Program-made: the position numbers and the translations under genes
Part shown: positions 7,459 to 14,188 of the stretch, piece by piece
Layout: the number at the start of each line of letters is the position of its first letter
How positions within the stretch are numbered: position 1 is the stretch's first letter
Origin: Spirochaetaceae bacterium UBA6243
GTDB lineage: Bacteria > Spirochaetota > Spirochaetia > Treponematales > Rectinemataceae
Assembly: GCA_002441395.1 (NCBI GenBank)
Contig: DJVZ01000033.1
Location: 4,973-32,985, forward strand
DNA: 28,013 nucleotides
Direction of reading: 5' to 3'
The notes under the pieces: generated by a model
Databases searched by the model: none
Told to the model about the DNA's origin: nothing
Seen by the model: only the letters and a program-made list of their open reading frames with translations

Positions 7459-8379
7459 ATGGAAAACCGAACTGCTATAATCCAGAAGGCGAGCTGGATC
7501 GCCCTGGTCGGAAATTTTATCCTGGCCTTTTCAAAAATCTTTATAGGAATTTTATCGGGCAGCCTGGCCGTTCTCTCGGACGGCATTGATTCCGCCACGG
7601 ATGTACTCATCGCCGCAATGACGCTCATCGCCTCGAAAATCACTGCAAAACCGGGGGACCGAGAGCATCCCTATGGCCACGGCCGGATCGAGACGGTGGC
7701 CACGGCGATCATCTCATTCATTCTCTTTTTCGCCGGAGCGCAGATTCTTTTCAATGCCATAGGCGGAATTTTCTCCGGCGTACCTGAAAAGCTTCCATCG
7801 ACAATGGCAATATGGGTAACGATCGTCTCGATAGCCGGCAAGGTAGGCCTTGCCTGGAGCCAGTTCCATTTCGGCAAGAAAAGTGGTTCGCCCATGCTCA
7901 TCGCAAACGCCAAAAACATGCGCGGTGACGTGGTCACTTCCGCGGCCGTCCTGATCGGCCTCGGGCTTTCGTATCTGACGGGCCTTGCGGTGATGGATAA
8001 AATTCTGGGTGCGCTTGTTGCCCTGTGGATTTTGAAAAACGCCATAGAAATCTTTATGGAAGCAAACACCGAACTCATGGACGGCACAAAGAGCCGTGAA
8101 CCTTATAAGGGAATTTTCGCAGCCATCGCCAAAATACCTTCGGTCGACAATCCTCACAGGGTGCGGCTCCGTCGAGTTGGCTCAATGCTCATCATCGATC
8201 TCGACATCGAAGTCGATCCGGCCATGACCGTCTACGAATCTCACGAAATCGCCCTGAAGGTCGAAAAATCCATCAAAGAATCGCTCCCTGATGTGTATGA
8301 TGTCATCATCCATATCGAGCCAAGGGGAAATGTGGAAGACGAAAAATTCGGGCTCACCGAGGGGGACGTGAAACGCTGA
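7459..8379 (+). CDS. Cation diffusion facilitator family transporter
   Basis: This inner-membrane metal/proton antiporter has 306 residues. Hydrophobic helices are followed by the CDF hallmark DREHPYGHGRIE (around residues 67-78) and a soluble C-terminal domain after about residue 205 (HRVRLRRVGSMLIIDLDIEVDPAMTV). The first metal-site motif in TM2 is DxxxD (D44, D48). In TM5 the usual HxxxD reads N153-M-R-G-D157, so one His ligand is replaced by Asn. CDF specificity follows these four residues. The family exports Zn, Fe, Mn, Co or Ni, and this D-D/N-D set argues against a typical Zn exporter, though the real substrate cannot be named. It follows the flavoprotein gene by 13 bases. Confidence 0.88.
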   Translation: MENRTAIIQKASWIALVGNFILAFSKIFIGILSGSLAVLSDGIDSATDVLIAAMTLIASKITAKPGDREHPYGHGRIETVATAIISFILFFAGAQILFNAIGGIFSGVPEKLPSTMAIWVTIVSIAGKVGLAWSQFHFGKKSGSPMLIANAKNMRGDVVTSAAVLIGLGLSYLTGLAVMDKILGALVALWILKNAIEIFMEANTELMDGTKSREPYKGIFAAIAKIPSVDNPHRVRLRRVGSMLIIDLDIEVDPAMTVYESHEIALKVEKSIKESLPDVYDVIIHIEPRGNVEDEKFGLTEGDVKR

Positions 8380-8407
8380 ACCGACGATTATGCTCAAGAG
8401 GTACACG

Positions 8408-8433
8408 GCCGCGAAGATACGCGCCCGGTTTTT
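8408..8433 (+). terminator. Weak candidate terminator after the CDF gene
   Basis: CGCG (8410-8413) and CGCG (8420-8423) form a short stem around a 6-base loop, extended by GG/CC across a mismatch, then GGTTTTT. It lies between two convergent genes. Confidence 0.3.
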
Positions 8434-8436
8434 CCC

Positions 8437-9681
8437 CTAGAATAAAAATGGCAACGACTTGTCAGGATTCTTGCCAAAATAAGTGATTTCGTCGATGTCC
8501 TTCACGTGGGGGCCATGAAGCAGGGCAAACAGCGTGCGTTCGATGCCAAGCCCTCCCCCGAACACTTGCGGGAATAGCCCCCGGCCCTTCGCGTCGCGCA
8601 TGTGGGCAACCGTGAGGAAGGGGCCATAGCCCTCGAGCGCCGCCATGTTCAGGAGGTTCCCCTTTTCATCGAACCGGGGCGCTTCGCGCAGAATGTCGTT
8701 GTCGAGAAGTCGCGCGACGATCGCATCGTACACCCATTCGCGCAAACCACCCGAAAGAACCTCGTACGCGCTGCCCAAGGTTCCATCGGTGTAGAGCGGA
8801 GCAGCACACAGGTCGTAATTGAAAATCTGACGGGAAGAAATGCTCGCGCGCGCCGACCTTTTCCCATCTTTCGATAAATAAGGATAGACAAGGTCATAAT
8901 TTTCCCTCAACAGCCCCAGCACCCAGAAGAATTGCACTCCCGCTTTTTCCCCCAGGCGTCTTTCCAGAGAAGAAGTCTCATGATCCTCTTCTTCGTCTTT
9001 ATAGAAGCGGGGAAATGGCTTCTGCGGCACCGCCAGCGTCACGCCGAGCGCAGTCAGATCGTCGCTTGCGAGCGCGAGAATTTTCTTTACACTATAAATA
9101 ATCAAATCCTCAAAGAAATCCAGGGCCAGATGCCATTCCTGCGTCAGCGTCATCGCCGTTTCCTGTGGCCTATCGAAATACTCTTCCTCGCTCAGCATCT
9201 GAGTGCGCTTGAGTTCGATGTCCATCTGCGAAAAATCGATCAGATATTTATGTCTCGAAGTATCGGAGGGAAGTTCGAGCCGAATATTCGGCGAATCGAT
9301 GTAGACGCCCGGCACATGAGGACTCATGCACGCAAGCATCTTTGAATAAATCATCGAATGCGTTGTGCGATACGGCGTATCCTGGAAAAGAATCACAGGA
9401 ACATGTTCGACACTGTGGCAAAGGGGGTCGGTGACAGGCGAAAGCGAGACTCTGTCGATGTTGAGAATGCCCCGCGAAACCAGAAATTCCTGAAGGCCGA
9501 GCACAAGGGCCGTCCTGATTTTAAGCGCATGCGCCAATTCTTCGCCCGTCCATTTTCTTATGTAAGCATCGAGCAAAAATTCGCTGAATGACGTGCCTCG
9601 CTCGGCAAGCTTTTTCTGAAAACGTTCCAAGGAAGCGCCAATCGTGGTGCCGGTGACATCCACCGCAGCAAATGATTTCAT
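8437..9681 (-). CDS. Archaeal-type asparagine synthetase (AsnRS/AspRS paralogue)
   Basis: This 414-residue protein has the class IIb aminoacyl-tRNA synthetase catalytic core but no recognisable OB-fold anticodon-binding domain. Core motifs in order are SPVTDPL; YRTTHSMIYSK; SPNIRLE (about 130-136); FSQMDIEL (about 150-157); the GxxYEVLSGGLREWVYDAI segment; and motif 3 GGGLGIER (375-382). This order and wording match, as I recall it, the archaeal AsnRS-related asparagine synthetase of Pyrococcus, which makes Asn from Asp, ammonia and ATP. The protein is about 120 residues longer than that enzyme, with an unfamiliar N-terminal region of roughly 75 residues. The ATG at 9681 has GGGAGA upstream; a longer frame to 9732 lacks support. 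An Asn-codon-rich attenuator upstream independently points to asparagine metabolism. The alternative is an atypical asparaginyl-tRNA synthetase. Confidence 0.78.
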   Translation of the reverse strand: MKSFAAVDVTGTTIGASLERFQKKLAERGTSFSEFLLDAYIRKWTGEELAHALKIRTALVLGLQEFLVSRGILNIDRVSLSPVTDPLCHSVEHVPVILFQDTPYRTTHSMIYSKMLACMSPHVPGVYIDSPNIRLELPSDTSRHKYLIDFSQMDIELKRTQMLSEEEYFDRPQETAMTLTQEWHLALDFFEDLIIYSVKKILALASDDLTALGVTLAVPQKPFPRFYKDEEEDHETSSLERRLGEKAGVQFFWVLGLLRENYDLVYPYLSKDGKRSARASISSRQIFNYDLCAAPLYTDGTLGSAYEVLSGGLREWVYDAIVARLLDNDILREAPRFDEKGNLLNMAALEGYGPFLTVAHMRDAKGRGLFPQVFGGGLGIERTLFALLHGPHVKDIDEITYFGKNPDKSLPFLF

Positions 9682-9686
9682 CGTAT

Positions 9687-9700
9687 TCTCCCAGCGGAGA
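9687..9700 (-). promoter_or_regulatory. Small hairpin covering the ribosome-binding site of the Asn synthetase gene
   Basis: On the minus strand TCTCC pairs with GGAGA across a 4-base loop, and GGAGA is the Shine-Dalgarno sequence. Five base pairs could reduce translation but would be easy to open. A regulatory role is only inferred. Confidence 0.3.
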
Positions 9701-9714
9701 GATTTGTTCGGTCT

Positions 9715-9752
9715 CCGGCATCGCGATAGCAACGCTATATGCTGAATGCCGG
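9715..9752 (-). promoter_or_regulatory. Stem-loop in the 5' UTR of the Asn synthetase gene
   Basis: Perfect 7-bp outer arms (CCGGCAT and ATGCCGG) enclose an inner 5-bp stem ATAGC/GCTAT with a 3-base loop. It lies downstream of the attenuator terminator and about 34 bases before the start codon. No T-run follows, so it is not a terminator. It could stabilise or insulate the mRNA. Confidence 0.4.
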
Positions 9753-9780
9753 GCTAGCGAAACAAAATCCCATTACCACC

Positions 9781-9808
9781 GGGGATACAGACTCTCTCTG
9801 TCATCCCC
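9781..9808 (-). promoter_or_regulatory. Long stem-loop in the 5' UTR between attenuator and Asn synthetase gene
   Basis: GGGGAT plus ACAGA on the minus strand pair with TCTGT plus ATCCCC, giving 11 bp with one bulged G and a 5-base loop. A good Shine-Dalgarno GGAGG (9813-9817) sits just upstream with an ATG 8 bases later at 9804 that would open a 16-codon frame ending at 9754. There is no T-run. The function is unknown. Confidence 0.4.
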
Positions 9809-9848
9809 TTCACCTCCATGTTGAAAGGCTTGCGCATTCCGTGACGGC

Positions 9849-9885
9849 AAAAATAAAAAAGGCCGGTCCCAACACGGGACCGGCC
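9849..9885 (-). terminator. Attenuator terminator in the asparagine leader
   Basis: On the minus strand GGCCGGTCCC (9885-9876), a 5-base loop, GGGACCGGCC (9870-9861) and a TTTTTTATTTTT tract form a textbook intrinsic terminator with a perfect 10-bp stem. No conventional gene lies upstream of it on this strand: bioY, beyond, is on the opposite strand. It must therefore act inside the leader of the downstream Asn synthetase gene, after the Asn-rich leader peptide, as a transcription attenuator. Confidence 0.85.
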
Positions 9886-9908
9886 TCAGCGATTCGCGCC
9901 ACAAGCGC

Positions 9909-9992
9909 CTATATATTCGGCCCCGGCCCCGCTTTAAGAGCGGCATTATTATTGAGGAAATTGCCGTTATTGCCGAAAAACATCCGCGCCAT
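9909..9992 (-). CDS. Asparagine-rich leader peptide of the attenuator
   Basis: This is a 27-codon frame from ATG 9992 to TAG 9909. It has seven Asn codons: 8, 9, 11, 14, 15, 16 and 26. Codons 14-16 are three consecutive AAT. It begins MARMFFGNNG and contains FLNNNAALKAGPG. Such a dense run of the end-product amino acid before a terminator is the signature of trp/his/ilv-type leader peptides, here for asparagine. Slow translation at the Asn codons when charged tRNA-Asn is scarce would stall the ribosome and favour readthrough. No Shine-Dalgarno precedes ATG 9992, and that ATG falls at the predicted transcription start, so translation may be leaderless. An alternative start is ATG 9983, which keeps all Asn codons. 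Confidence 0.82.
   Translation of the reverse strand: MARMFFGNNGNFLNNNAALKAGPGPNI
9923..9943 (-). promoter_or_regulatory. Pause hairpin and antiterminator strand of the Asn attenuator
   Basis: CCGCT (9943-9939) pairs with AGCGG (9933-9929) to give a small hairpin just after the AAT triplet. The overlapping segment GGGGCCGG (9930-9923) can instead pair with CCGGTCCC (9883-9876), the 5' arm of the terminator, through 8 bp including one G-U. These pairings are mutually exclusive. A ribosome stalled on the Asn codons masks the first arm and frees the second segment to block the terminator. A ribosome reaching the stop codon covers it and lets the terminator form. Confidence 0.7.
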
Positions 9993-9998
9993 GCATAT

Positions 9999-10027
9999 TT
10001 TTTACTGTAATTGCATAATTATGTCAA
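9999..10027 (-). promoter_or_regulatory. Promoter of the Asn leader and asparagine synthetase gene
   Basis: On the minus strand there is a perfect TTGACA (10022-10027), a 17-base spacer and TAAAAA (9999-10004). The predicted start point is around 9992, at the A of the leader-peptide ATG. The spacer holds TAATT/AATTA inverted arms that could bind a regulator. The -10 is imperfect. Confidence 0.6.
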
Positions 10028-10040
10028 GCTGGCGATGCTC

Positions 10041-10070
10041 TTGACCAATACAGCGCATTTGAGCCATAGT
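10041..10070 (+). promoter_or_regulatory. Candidate bioY promoter
   Basis: TTGACC (10041-10046), an 18-base spacer and CATAGT (10065-10070) put the predicted start at or next to the bioY ATG at 10078. There is no Shine-Dalgarno, and an in-frame stop at 10060-10062 rules out an earlier start, so a leaderless bioY mRNA is plausible. Confidence 0.4.
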
Positions 10071-10077
10071 CCGCCCT

Positions 10078-10641
10078 ATGGAAAGCATTGATGCCAAACT
10101 CACACACGCGATTATGGCATGTCTTTTCGCTGCCTTGATTTCTATCGGGGCTTACATCGCCATTCCGATTCCCGGCACCCCCGTGCCGATTGTGCTTCAG
10201 AACATGTTCATCATTTTGGCGGGATTCATTCTCGGGCCCTGGTGGGGCCTCGCTTCGGTAATTTTCTATTTGATGCTGGGCGCTGCCGGCCTGCCTGTGT
10301 TTGCAGGTGGTACAGGTGGTTTGGTCAAGTTCGCGGGACCAACCGGAGGCTATCTGCTCGGCTATATTCCGGCCATTATCGTCTTCGGTCTTGTCTCGAA
10401 GTTAGGTAAAAAAACATGGTATTTCAATATATTGGCAGGAATTGTCGGCATGGCTATTGTGTATGCGTTCGGTGTTGCAAGGCTGAAAGCGGTTCTCAAC
10501 GTCGATTGGACAAAAGCCTTTGCCACGGGACTTCTTCCCTTCCTCCCCGGTGATATCGCAAAAATCGTCATCGCCGCTGTTCTCGCACCTCCGATTTTAA
10601 AAGCGATACCCTACATCGAGCAGCAACCGAACGATGCCTGA
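10078..10641 (+). CDS. bioY: Biotin ECF transporter substrate-binding component BioY
   Basis: This is the S-component of the energy-coupling-factor biotin importer, an integral membrane protein of 187 residues with about six hydrophobic helices. Diagnostic BioY segments are IPIPGTPVPIVLQNMFIILAGFILGPWWG near residues 24-52, the GAAGLPVFAGGTGGL region and FAGPTGGYLLGYI, followed by LPFLPGDIAKIVIAAVLAP at the C-terminus. The start is fixed by an in-frame stop 16 bases upstream. No ribosome-binding site is visible. The 3' end overlaps bioM by 8 bases. It should bind biotin at the outer face and be driven by BioM/BioN. Confidence 0.95.
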   Translation: MESIDAKLTHAIMACLFAALISIGAYIAIPIPGTPVPIVLQNMFIILAGFILGPWWGLASVIFYLMLGAAGLPVFAGGTGGLVKFAGPTGGYLLGYIPAIIVFGLVSKLGKKTWYFNILAGIVGMAIVYAFGVARLKAVLNVDWTKAFATGLLPFLPGDIAKIVIAAVLAPPILKAIPYIEQQPNDA

Positions 10642-11377
10642 GCTTTTTCGCGCGGAAGCGCTCCAGCATCTATTCCCGGACGGAAAGGCTGGCATCGAAA
10701 ATGTATCGCTCTCGATCGACGAGGGCGAATCCGTCCTCGTGGCAGGAAAGAATGGAGCGGGCAAATCGCTGCTCATGCGACATTTCATAGGACTTTCCAA
10801 GCCTACCTCGGGAGCGATCTACTATCGCGGCGAGCCCATTGCCTCTCAGATTCCGTTGATTCGCAGGGAAGTCGGCTATGTCTTCCAGGACACCGACGCG
10901 CAGATTTTCGGGCAGACTGTCGAAGAAGACCTGGCTTTTGGACCGGCAAACCTGGGTATACACGGCAAAGAGCTCGAAGAGGCTGTCCGCTCAGCGCTCC
11001 ACGACGCCCACCTCGAAGGAATGTCGAATCGCAGGCCTGGCACGCTCTCCGGCGGCGAAAAACGCAGGCTCGCCATTGCCGGGGTTCTTGCAATGCGGCC
11101 ACGCTGCGTGATACTCGACGAGCCATTCGTCAACCTGGATTTTCCTTCAGTACAGGAAATCATCGAAGTCCTCAAAACGCTGCGCGCAGAGGGGAAGACC
11201 CTCATCGTGCTCACCCACGAGATAGAGAAGGTGTTTGCCCTGGCGTCGAGGCTCGTGATCCTTGATCGGGGGAACATTGTCTTCGACGCCCTGCCTTCCC
11301 GGGCGAAAAAAGAAGATTTCATGCAAAGCGGGCTGCTGTGCCCCTATCGCGAGTGCTATCCATGGCAAATCGACTAG
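10634..11377 (+). CDS. bioM: Biotin ECF transporter ATPase BioM (CbiO/EcfA family)
   Basis: This is the cytoplasmic ATPase of the ECF module, 247 residues. Motifs are Walker A GKNGAGKS, Q-loop VFQDTDAQIFGQTVEEDLAFGP (the DxQIF wording is typical of ECF ATPases), signature LSGGEKRRLAIAG, Walker B CVILDEPFVNLD and H-loop VLTHE. Only one ATPase gene is present, as in the dedicated BioMNY type, so it probably works as a homodimer. It overlaps bioY by 8 bases and bioN by 16 bases, indicating a tightly coupled operon. Confidence 0.92.
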   Translation: MPELFRAEALQHLFPDGKAGIENVSLSIDEGESVLVAGKNGAGKSLLMRHFIGLSKPTSGAIYYRGEPIASQIPLIRREVGYVFQDTDAQIFGQTVEEDLAFGPANLGIHGKELEEAVRSALHDAHLEGMSNRRPGTLSGGEKRRLAIAGVLAMRPRCVILDEPFVNLDFPSVQEIIEVLKTLRAEGKTLIVLTHEIEKVFALASRLVILDRGNIVFDALPSRAKKEDFMQSGLLCPYRECYPWQID

Positions 11378-12129
11378 CGAACCCTTTTGCCTTCGAACCG
11401 GGGAAGAGCGCGCTGGCGGCGCTGCATCCCCTCGCAAAGCTGGGATTTTTGCTCGCTGCGACCTCCGTGGCGATGCAGTCACATGTCGGTGTGCTCCTGG
11501 GACTTTTTACTGTAGGCTTTTTATTCCTGATACGGGTGCCAAGAGTCGCTGGCGGTGCGCTGTTTTCAATTTTAGTGCTGGTCGCATTTGCGGCGCTTGT
11601 ACGAGGGGCTCTGCCCGGCGACGGCAGACTTTTCGACGCGGCGACGCTTCCCGATTCAGGCGTTTACGCGCTCAGGCTTTTCACCGTGTACGTATATTCG
11701 AGGCTGTTCTACGCGACCACGCGCGTAAGCGAGATCGGCGACTGGATGACGGCCGGCATACGCGCGATTCACAGACCCTTTCGGGGCCGGGCGAAGGCAA
11801 AGAAAAGCGAGCCTGGCATCCTCGGAGATCCCGGCATGTTGTTTTCGCTCGTATTGCTTTTTTTGCCGCGCATTTTCGACACGTACCAGCGGATCAGGGA
11901 AGCCGGAGAAGTGCGGGGCATCATGCTTTCCGGACGGAATCTGCGCCGCTCGCTCGTCATGCTTGAACAGTTGATCGTCGGCAGTATGGTGCAGGCCTGG
12001 CGGACCGCGGTGGCGATGGAGGTGCGGGGGTACTCGCCCCGGAGAAGCATACGGCTGTCGGCATTTGCGGGCCGCGATTGGGGGTTGCTTGGACTCGCCA
12101 CAGCATTACTTTTTCTTAAAATGATCTAG
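11362..12129 (+). CDS. bioN: Biotin ECF transporter transmembrane component BioN (EcfT family)
   Basis: This is the EcfT-type coupling membrane protein, 255 residues from ATG 11362 (MANRLANPF). Several hydrophobic helices precede two cytoplasmic coupling motifs of the Ala-Arg-Gly type, here EVRGIML and MEVRGYSPRR, which in this family transmit ATPase motion to the S-component. The longer frame from 11338 overlaps bioM further and adds a poor N-terminus. Both motifs have Val in place of the usual Ala. It is the last gene of bioYMN, with a candidate terminator just downstream. Confidence 0.88.
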   Translation: MANRLANPFAFEPGKSALAALHPLAKLGFLLAATSVAMQSHVGVLLGLFTVGFLFLIRVPRVAGGALFSILVLVAFAALVRGALPGDGRLFDAATLPDSGVYALRLFTVYVYSRLFYATTRVSEIGDWMTAGIRAIHRPFRGRAKAKKSEPGILGDPGMLFSLVLLFLPRIFDTYQRIREAGEVRGIMLSGRNLRRSLVMLEQLIVGSMVQAWRTAVAMEVRGYSPRRSIRLSAFAGRDWGLLGLATALLFLKMI

Positions 12130-12137
12130 GTCAGTAC

Positions 12138-12161
12138 CGCTCGTCGCGGGCGATGATTTTT
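12138..12161 (+). terminator. Candidate terminator of bioYMN
   Basis: CGCTCG (12138-12143) pairs with CGGGCG (12147-12152), 6 bp with one G-U, around a 3-base loop and is followed by ATGATTTTTA. It lies 8 bases after the bioN stop and before the convergent cyclase gene. Confidence 0.4.
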
Positions 12162-12179
12162 ACTGTAGGCGCTCTCTGC

Positions 12180-14147
12180 TCATTTTGAAAAATGCCGAAT
12201 CTCGACCCAGGGCTCAATGGAGACAAGTGGCCGTTCGCCATCAGGATCTATCATTTCAACGGACCAAAGTTCAATCGGCTGCATTTTGCCTTCTACAAGT
12301 GCCGGACCAAGTCTGCGCAGGATCAGGTCTCCTCCTTCGGACAGCTTGCTCTTCACTTCAGGGGCAAGCTGCCCGGTACTTTCCGCGCCCATTGCGCTGA
12401 CAACCGTATCCTGCATCGTCAGGATCGATGTTCCGATCGCCTTGTTCGCGGCCTCAAGTCGACTCGCGACATTCACCGAATCCCCCACCGCGGTATACGC
12501 AAAGCGTCTGCTCGAACCGAGATTTCCCACCACCGCCTGTCCCGTCGCAACGCCGATCCGCGTCCGGGGAGAAATTCCAAAGCGCTGTTCAAATTCATGG
12601 CTCATCATCCGCATTCTCGCTTGAATATGCACCGCAGCGACGAGGGCCCGATATGCGTGGTCCGCAGTATCGAGAGGCGCATTCCAGAACGCCACCACCG
12701 CATCGCCGACATACTTATCGAGCGTTCCTCCTTGAGCCAAGACCTCTTCGCTGATAATGCCAAGATATTCATTCATAAACTGTGCGAGCCGTTCCGGGTC
12801 GAGCTTTTCCGAAATCGAAGTAAAGCCCGCCATATCGGAAAACAGGGTTGTTATGATCTTCGACTCGCCACCAAGTCTGAGAGTCTCGGGCCGCTCTACC
12901 AGGGCGGAAATCACTTCCGGGGACAAATACTGAGCAAAAGCCCTGCGGAGATATGCCCGCTGCCTGCCTTCCGCCCCATAGCCGAGGGCGACCGCCGCGA
13001 TAAAGGCAAAGAGCTCGCTTGCAAGCGCGAGGACTGGATTATAAAAAATCTGATATCGGAACAGAAGCAGGCTCAGCGCGATGGGAATGCACACCGCCGC
13101 GGCAATGCCCAAAGCCGCCAATGATTTCCTGCGCAGCAAGGGGAAATAACCGACGAGCGCTGCTGCAACCACAGCTGTCAAAATCTCGACCCAAAGCGGT
13201 AAACGCTCCATAAAGGATGACGAGAGAGCGTCGCTGATGAATGTGGCATGCACTTCCATGCCTGGCAGCGCGGAGTCGATCGGCGTCGCCTGTCTGTCCA
13301 TCAGCCCAGGCGCGGTGAGACCAATCACGACGATTTTATCGTGGACGTCGATGCTGGGGCTCTTATCGGAACCATGGAATGAAGCAGCGATTATCTGTGC
13401 CGCACTGTACCGCTCGAATCGAGAGGGGTTCTCGAATTTGAGGAGGGCTTCTCCGTGTGCGGGGATAGCGTCCCCCGCACCCATGGCCTCCATCGCCGCA
13501 AGACCAAGAGAGGGAATCCGCTCACCATCGCGGTCAAACCACACCTGATATTTTCTGCAGATGCCATCAGCATCGACAAGGGCAGCCACATGTCCAAAGG
13601 TGGCGTTGGGCACATCAAGCACCGCCTTTTTGTTCACCAGGGTCGCCAGAACTACATTGCCTGCCTCGGTCATCGCTTTCGAGCACCGGGCATCATCTTC
13701 GGGGCCGAAGGTGGAAGGCTCGGTGAACAATATATCGTAGGCCTGTACTCTGGCGTCGCGCAGATACGAAGCCATTACCCCATAGAGTTCGCGTGGCCAG
13801 GGCCACCCCAGCCCAAGCTCTTTCTGAACCCAGTCGAGGCTGGACTGATCGATCATGACAAGTACAATCGACGTCGTATTGGTGAGGGGAGCAATAGAAT
13901 TTTGCGAATTTGACGTGCTTTGAATTTTACGTAAGGTTTGAGAGGGGGCGGCAACGCTCTGCCCCTTGGCTCTGACGAGCGCCCGCATCTGACTGTCGTA
14001 GACAGCCATACCGAGCTTTTCCGAAGCTCCGATCCAAAGAAAAACAAGCGTGGCCGCTATGCCCACAGCCAGTGCACACAAAAATCGCGCTCTTCTGTTC
14101 ATTGTCGAGCGTGATTTTAATGCCAAGCTGCGCGCGCGCCTCGCCAT
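12180..14147 (-). CDS. CHASE2-domain class III adenylate cyclase
   Basis: This is a membrane-bound sensor that makes a cyclic nucleotide, 655 residues. Architecture: TM helix at about 21-40, extracytoplasmic CHASE2 sensor domain at about 45-312, three TM helices at about 317-390, then the cyclase catalytic domain at about 430-630. The metal-binding Asp residues are D438 (FSDMAGFTSI) and D482 (LDKYVGDAVVAFW). K478 and D556 (YTAVGDSVN) occupy purine-recognition positions and favour ATP, and N559 and R563 are the transition-state residues, so the enzyme looks active. ATG 14147 follows GGTGGGGG; an alternative start is residue 16. It lies 41 bases after the M48 protease gene, suggesting a shared transcript. 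The CHASE2 ligand is unknown. Confidence 0.92.
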   Translation of the reverse strand: MARRARSLALKSRSTMNRRARFLCALAVGIAATLVFLWIGASEKLGMAVYDSQMRALVRAKGQSVAAPSQTLRKIQSTSNSQNSIAPLTNTTSIVLVMIDQSSLDWVQKELGLGWPWPRELYGVMASYLRDARVQAYDILFTEPSTFGPEDDARCSKAMTEAGNVVLATLVNKKAVLDVPNATFGHVAALVDADGICRKYQVWFDRDGERIPSLGLAAMEAMGAGDAIPAHGEALLKFENPSRFERYSAAQIIAASFHGSDKSPSIDVHDKIVVIGLTAPGLMDRQATPIDSALPGMEVHATFISDALSSSFMERLPLWVEILTAVVAAALVGYFPLLRRKSLAALGIAAAVCIPIALSLLLFRYQIFYNPVLALASELFAFIAAVALGYGAEGRQRAYLRRAFAQYLSPEVISALVERPETLRLGGESKIITTLFSDMAGFTSISEKLDPERLAQFMNEYLGIISEEVLAQGGTLDKYVGDAVVAFWNAPLDTADHAYRALVAAVHIQARMRMMSHEFEQRFGISPRTRIGVATGQAVVGNLGSSRRFAYTAVGDSVNVASRLEAANKAIGTSILTMQDTVVSAMGAESTGQLAPEVKSKLSEGGDLILRRLGPALVEGKMQPIELWSVEMIDPDGERPLVSIEPWVEIRHFSK

Positions 14148-14188
14148 ATTACCCCCACCTTAAATGCCGCACTTCCGCCATTCTCTTT

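Noticed and set aside
9849..9885. T-box riboswitch as an explanation of the leader
   Set aside because: I could not find the T-box consensus or a specifier loop. The Asn-rich frame and competing hairpins fit leader-peptide attenuation.
9739..10044. Plus-strand 101-codon frame in the gap before bioY
   Set aside because: It has no ribosome-binding site and runs through the attenuator terminator hairpin and leader peptide read on the other strand, which explain this sequence better.
12192..13124. Plus-strand frame of 310 codons opposite the cyclase
   Set aside because: It is antisense to the conserved cyclase catalytic domain; Arg/His-rich and without domain matches.
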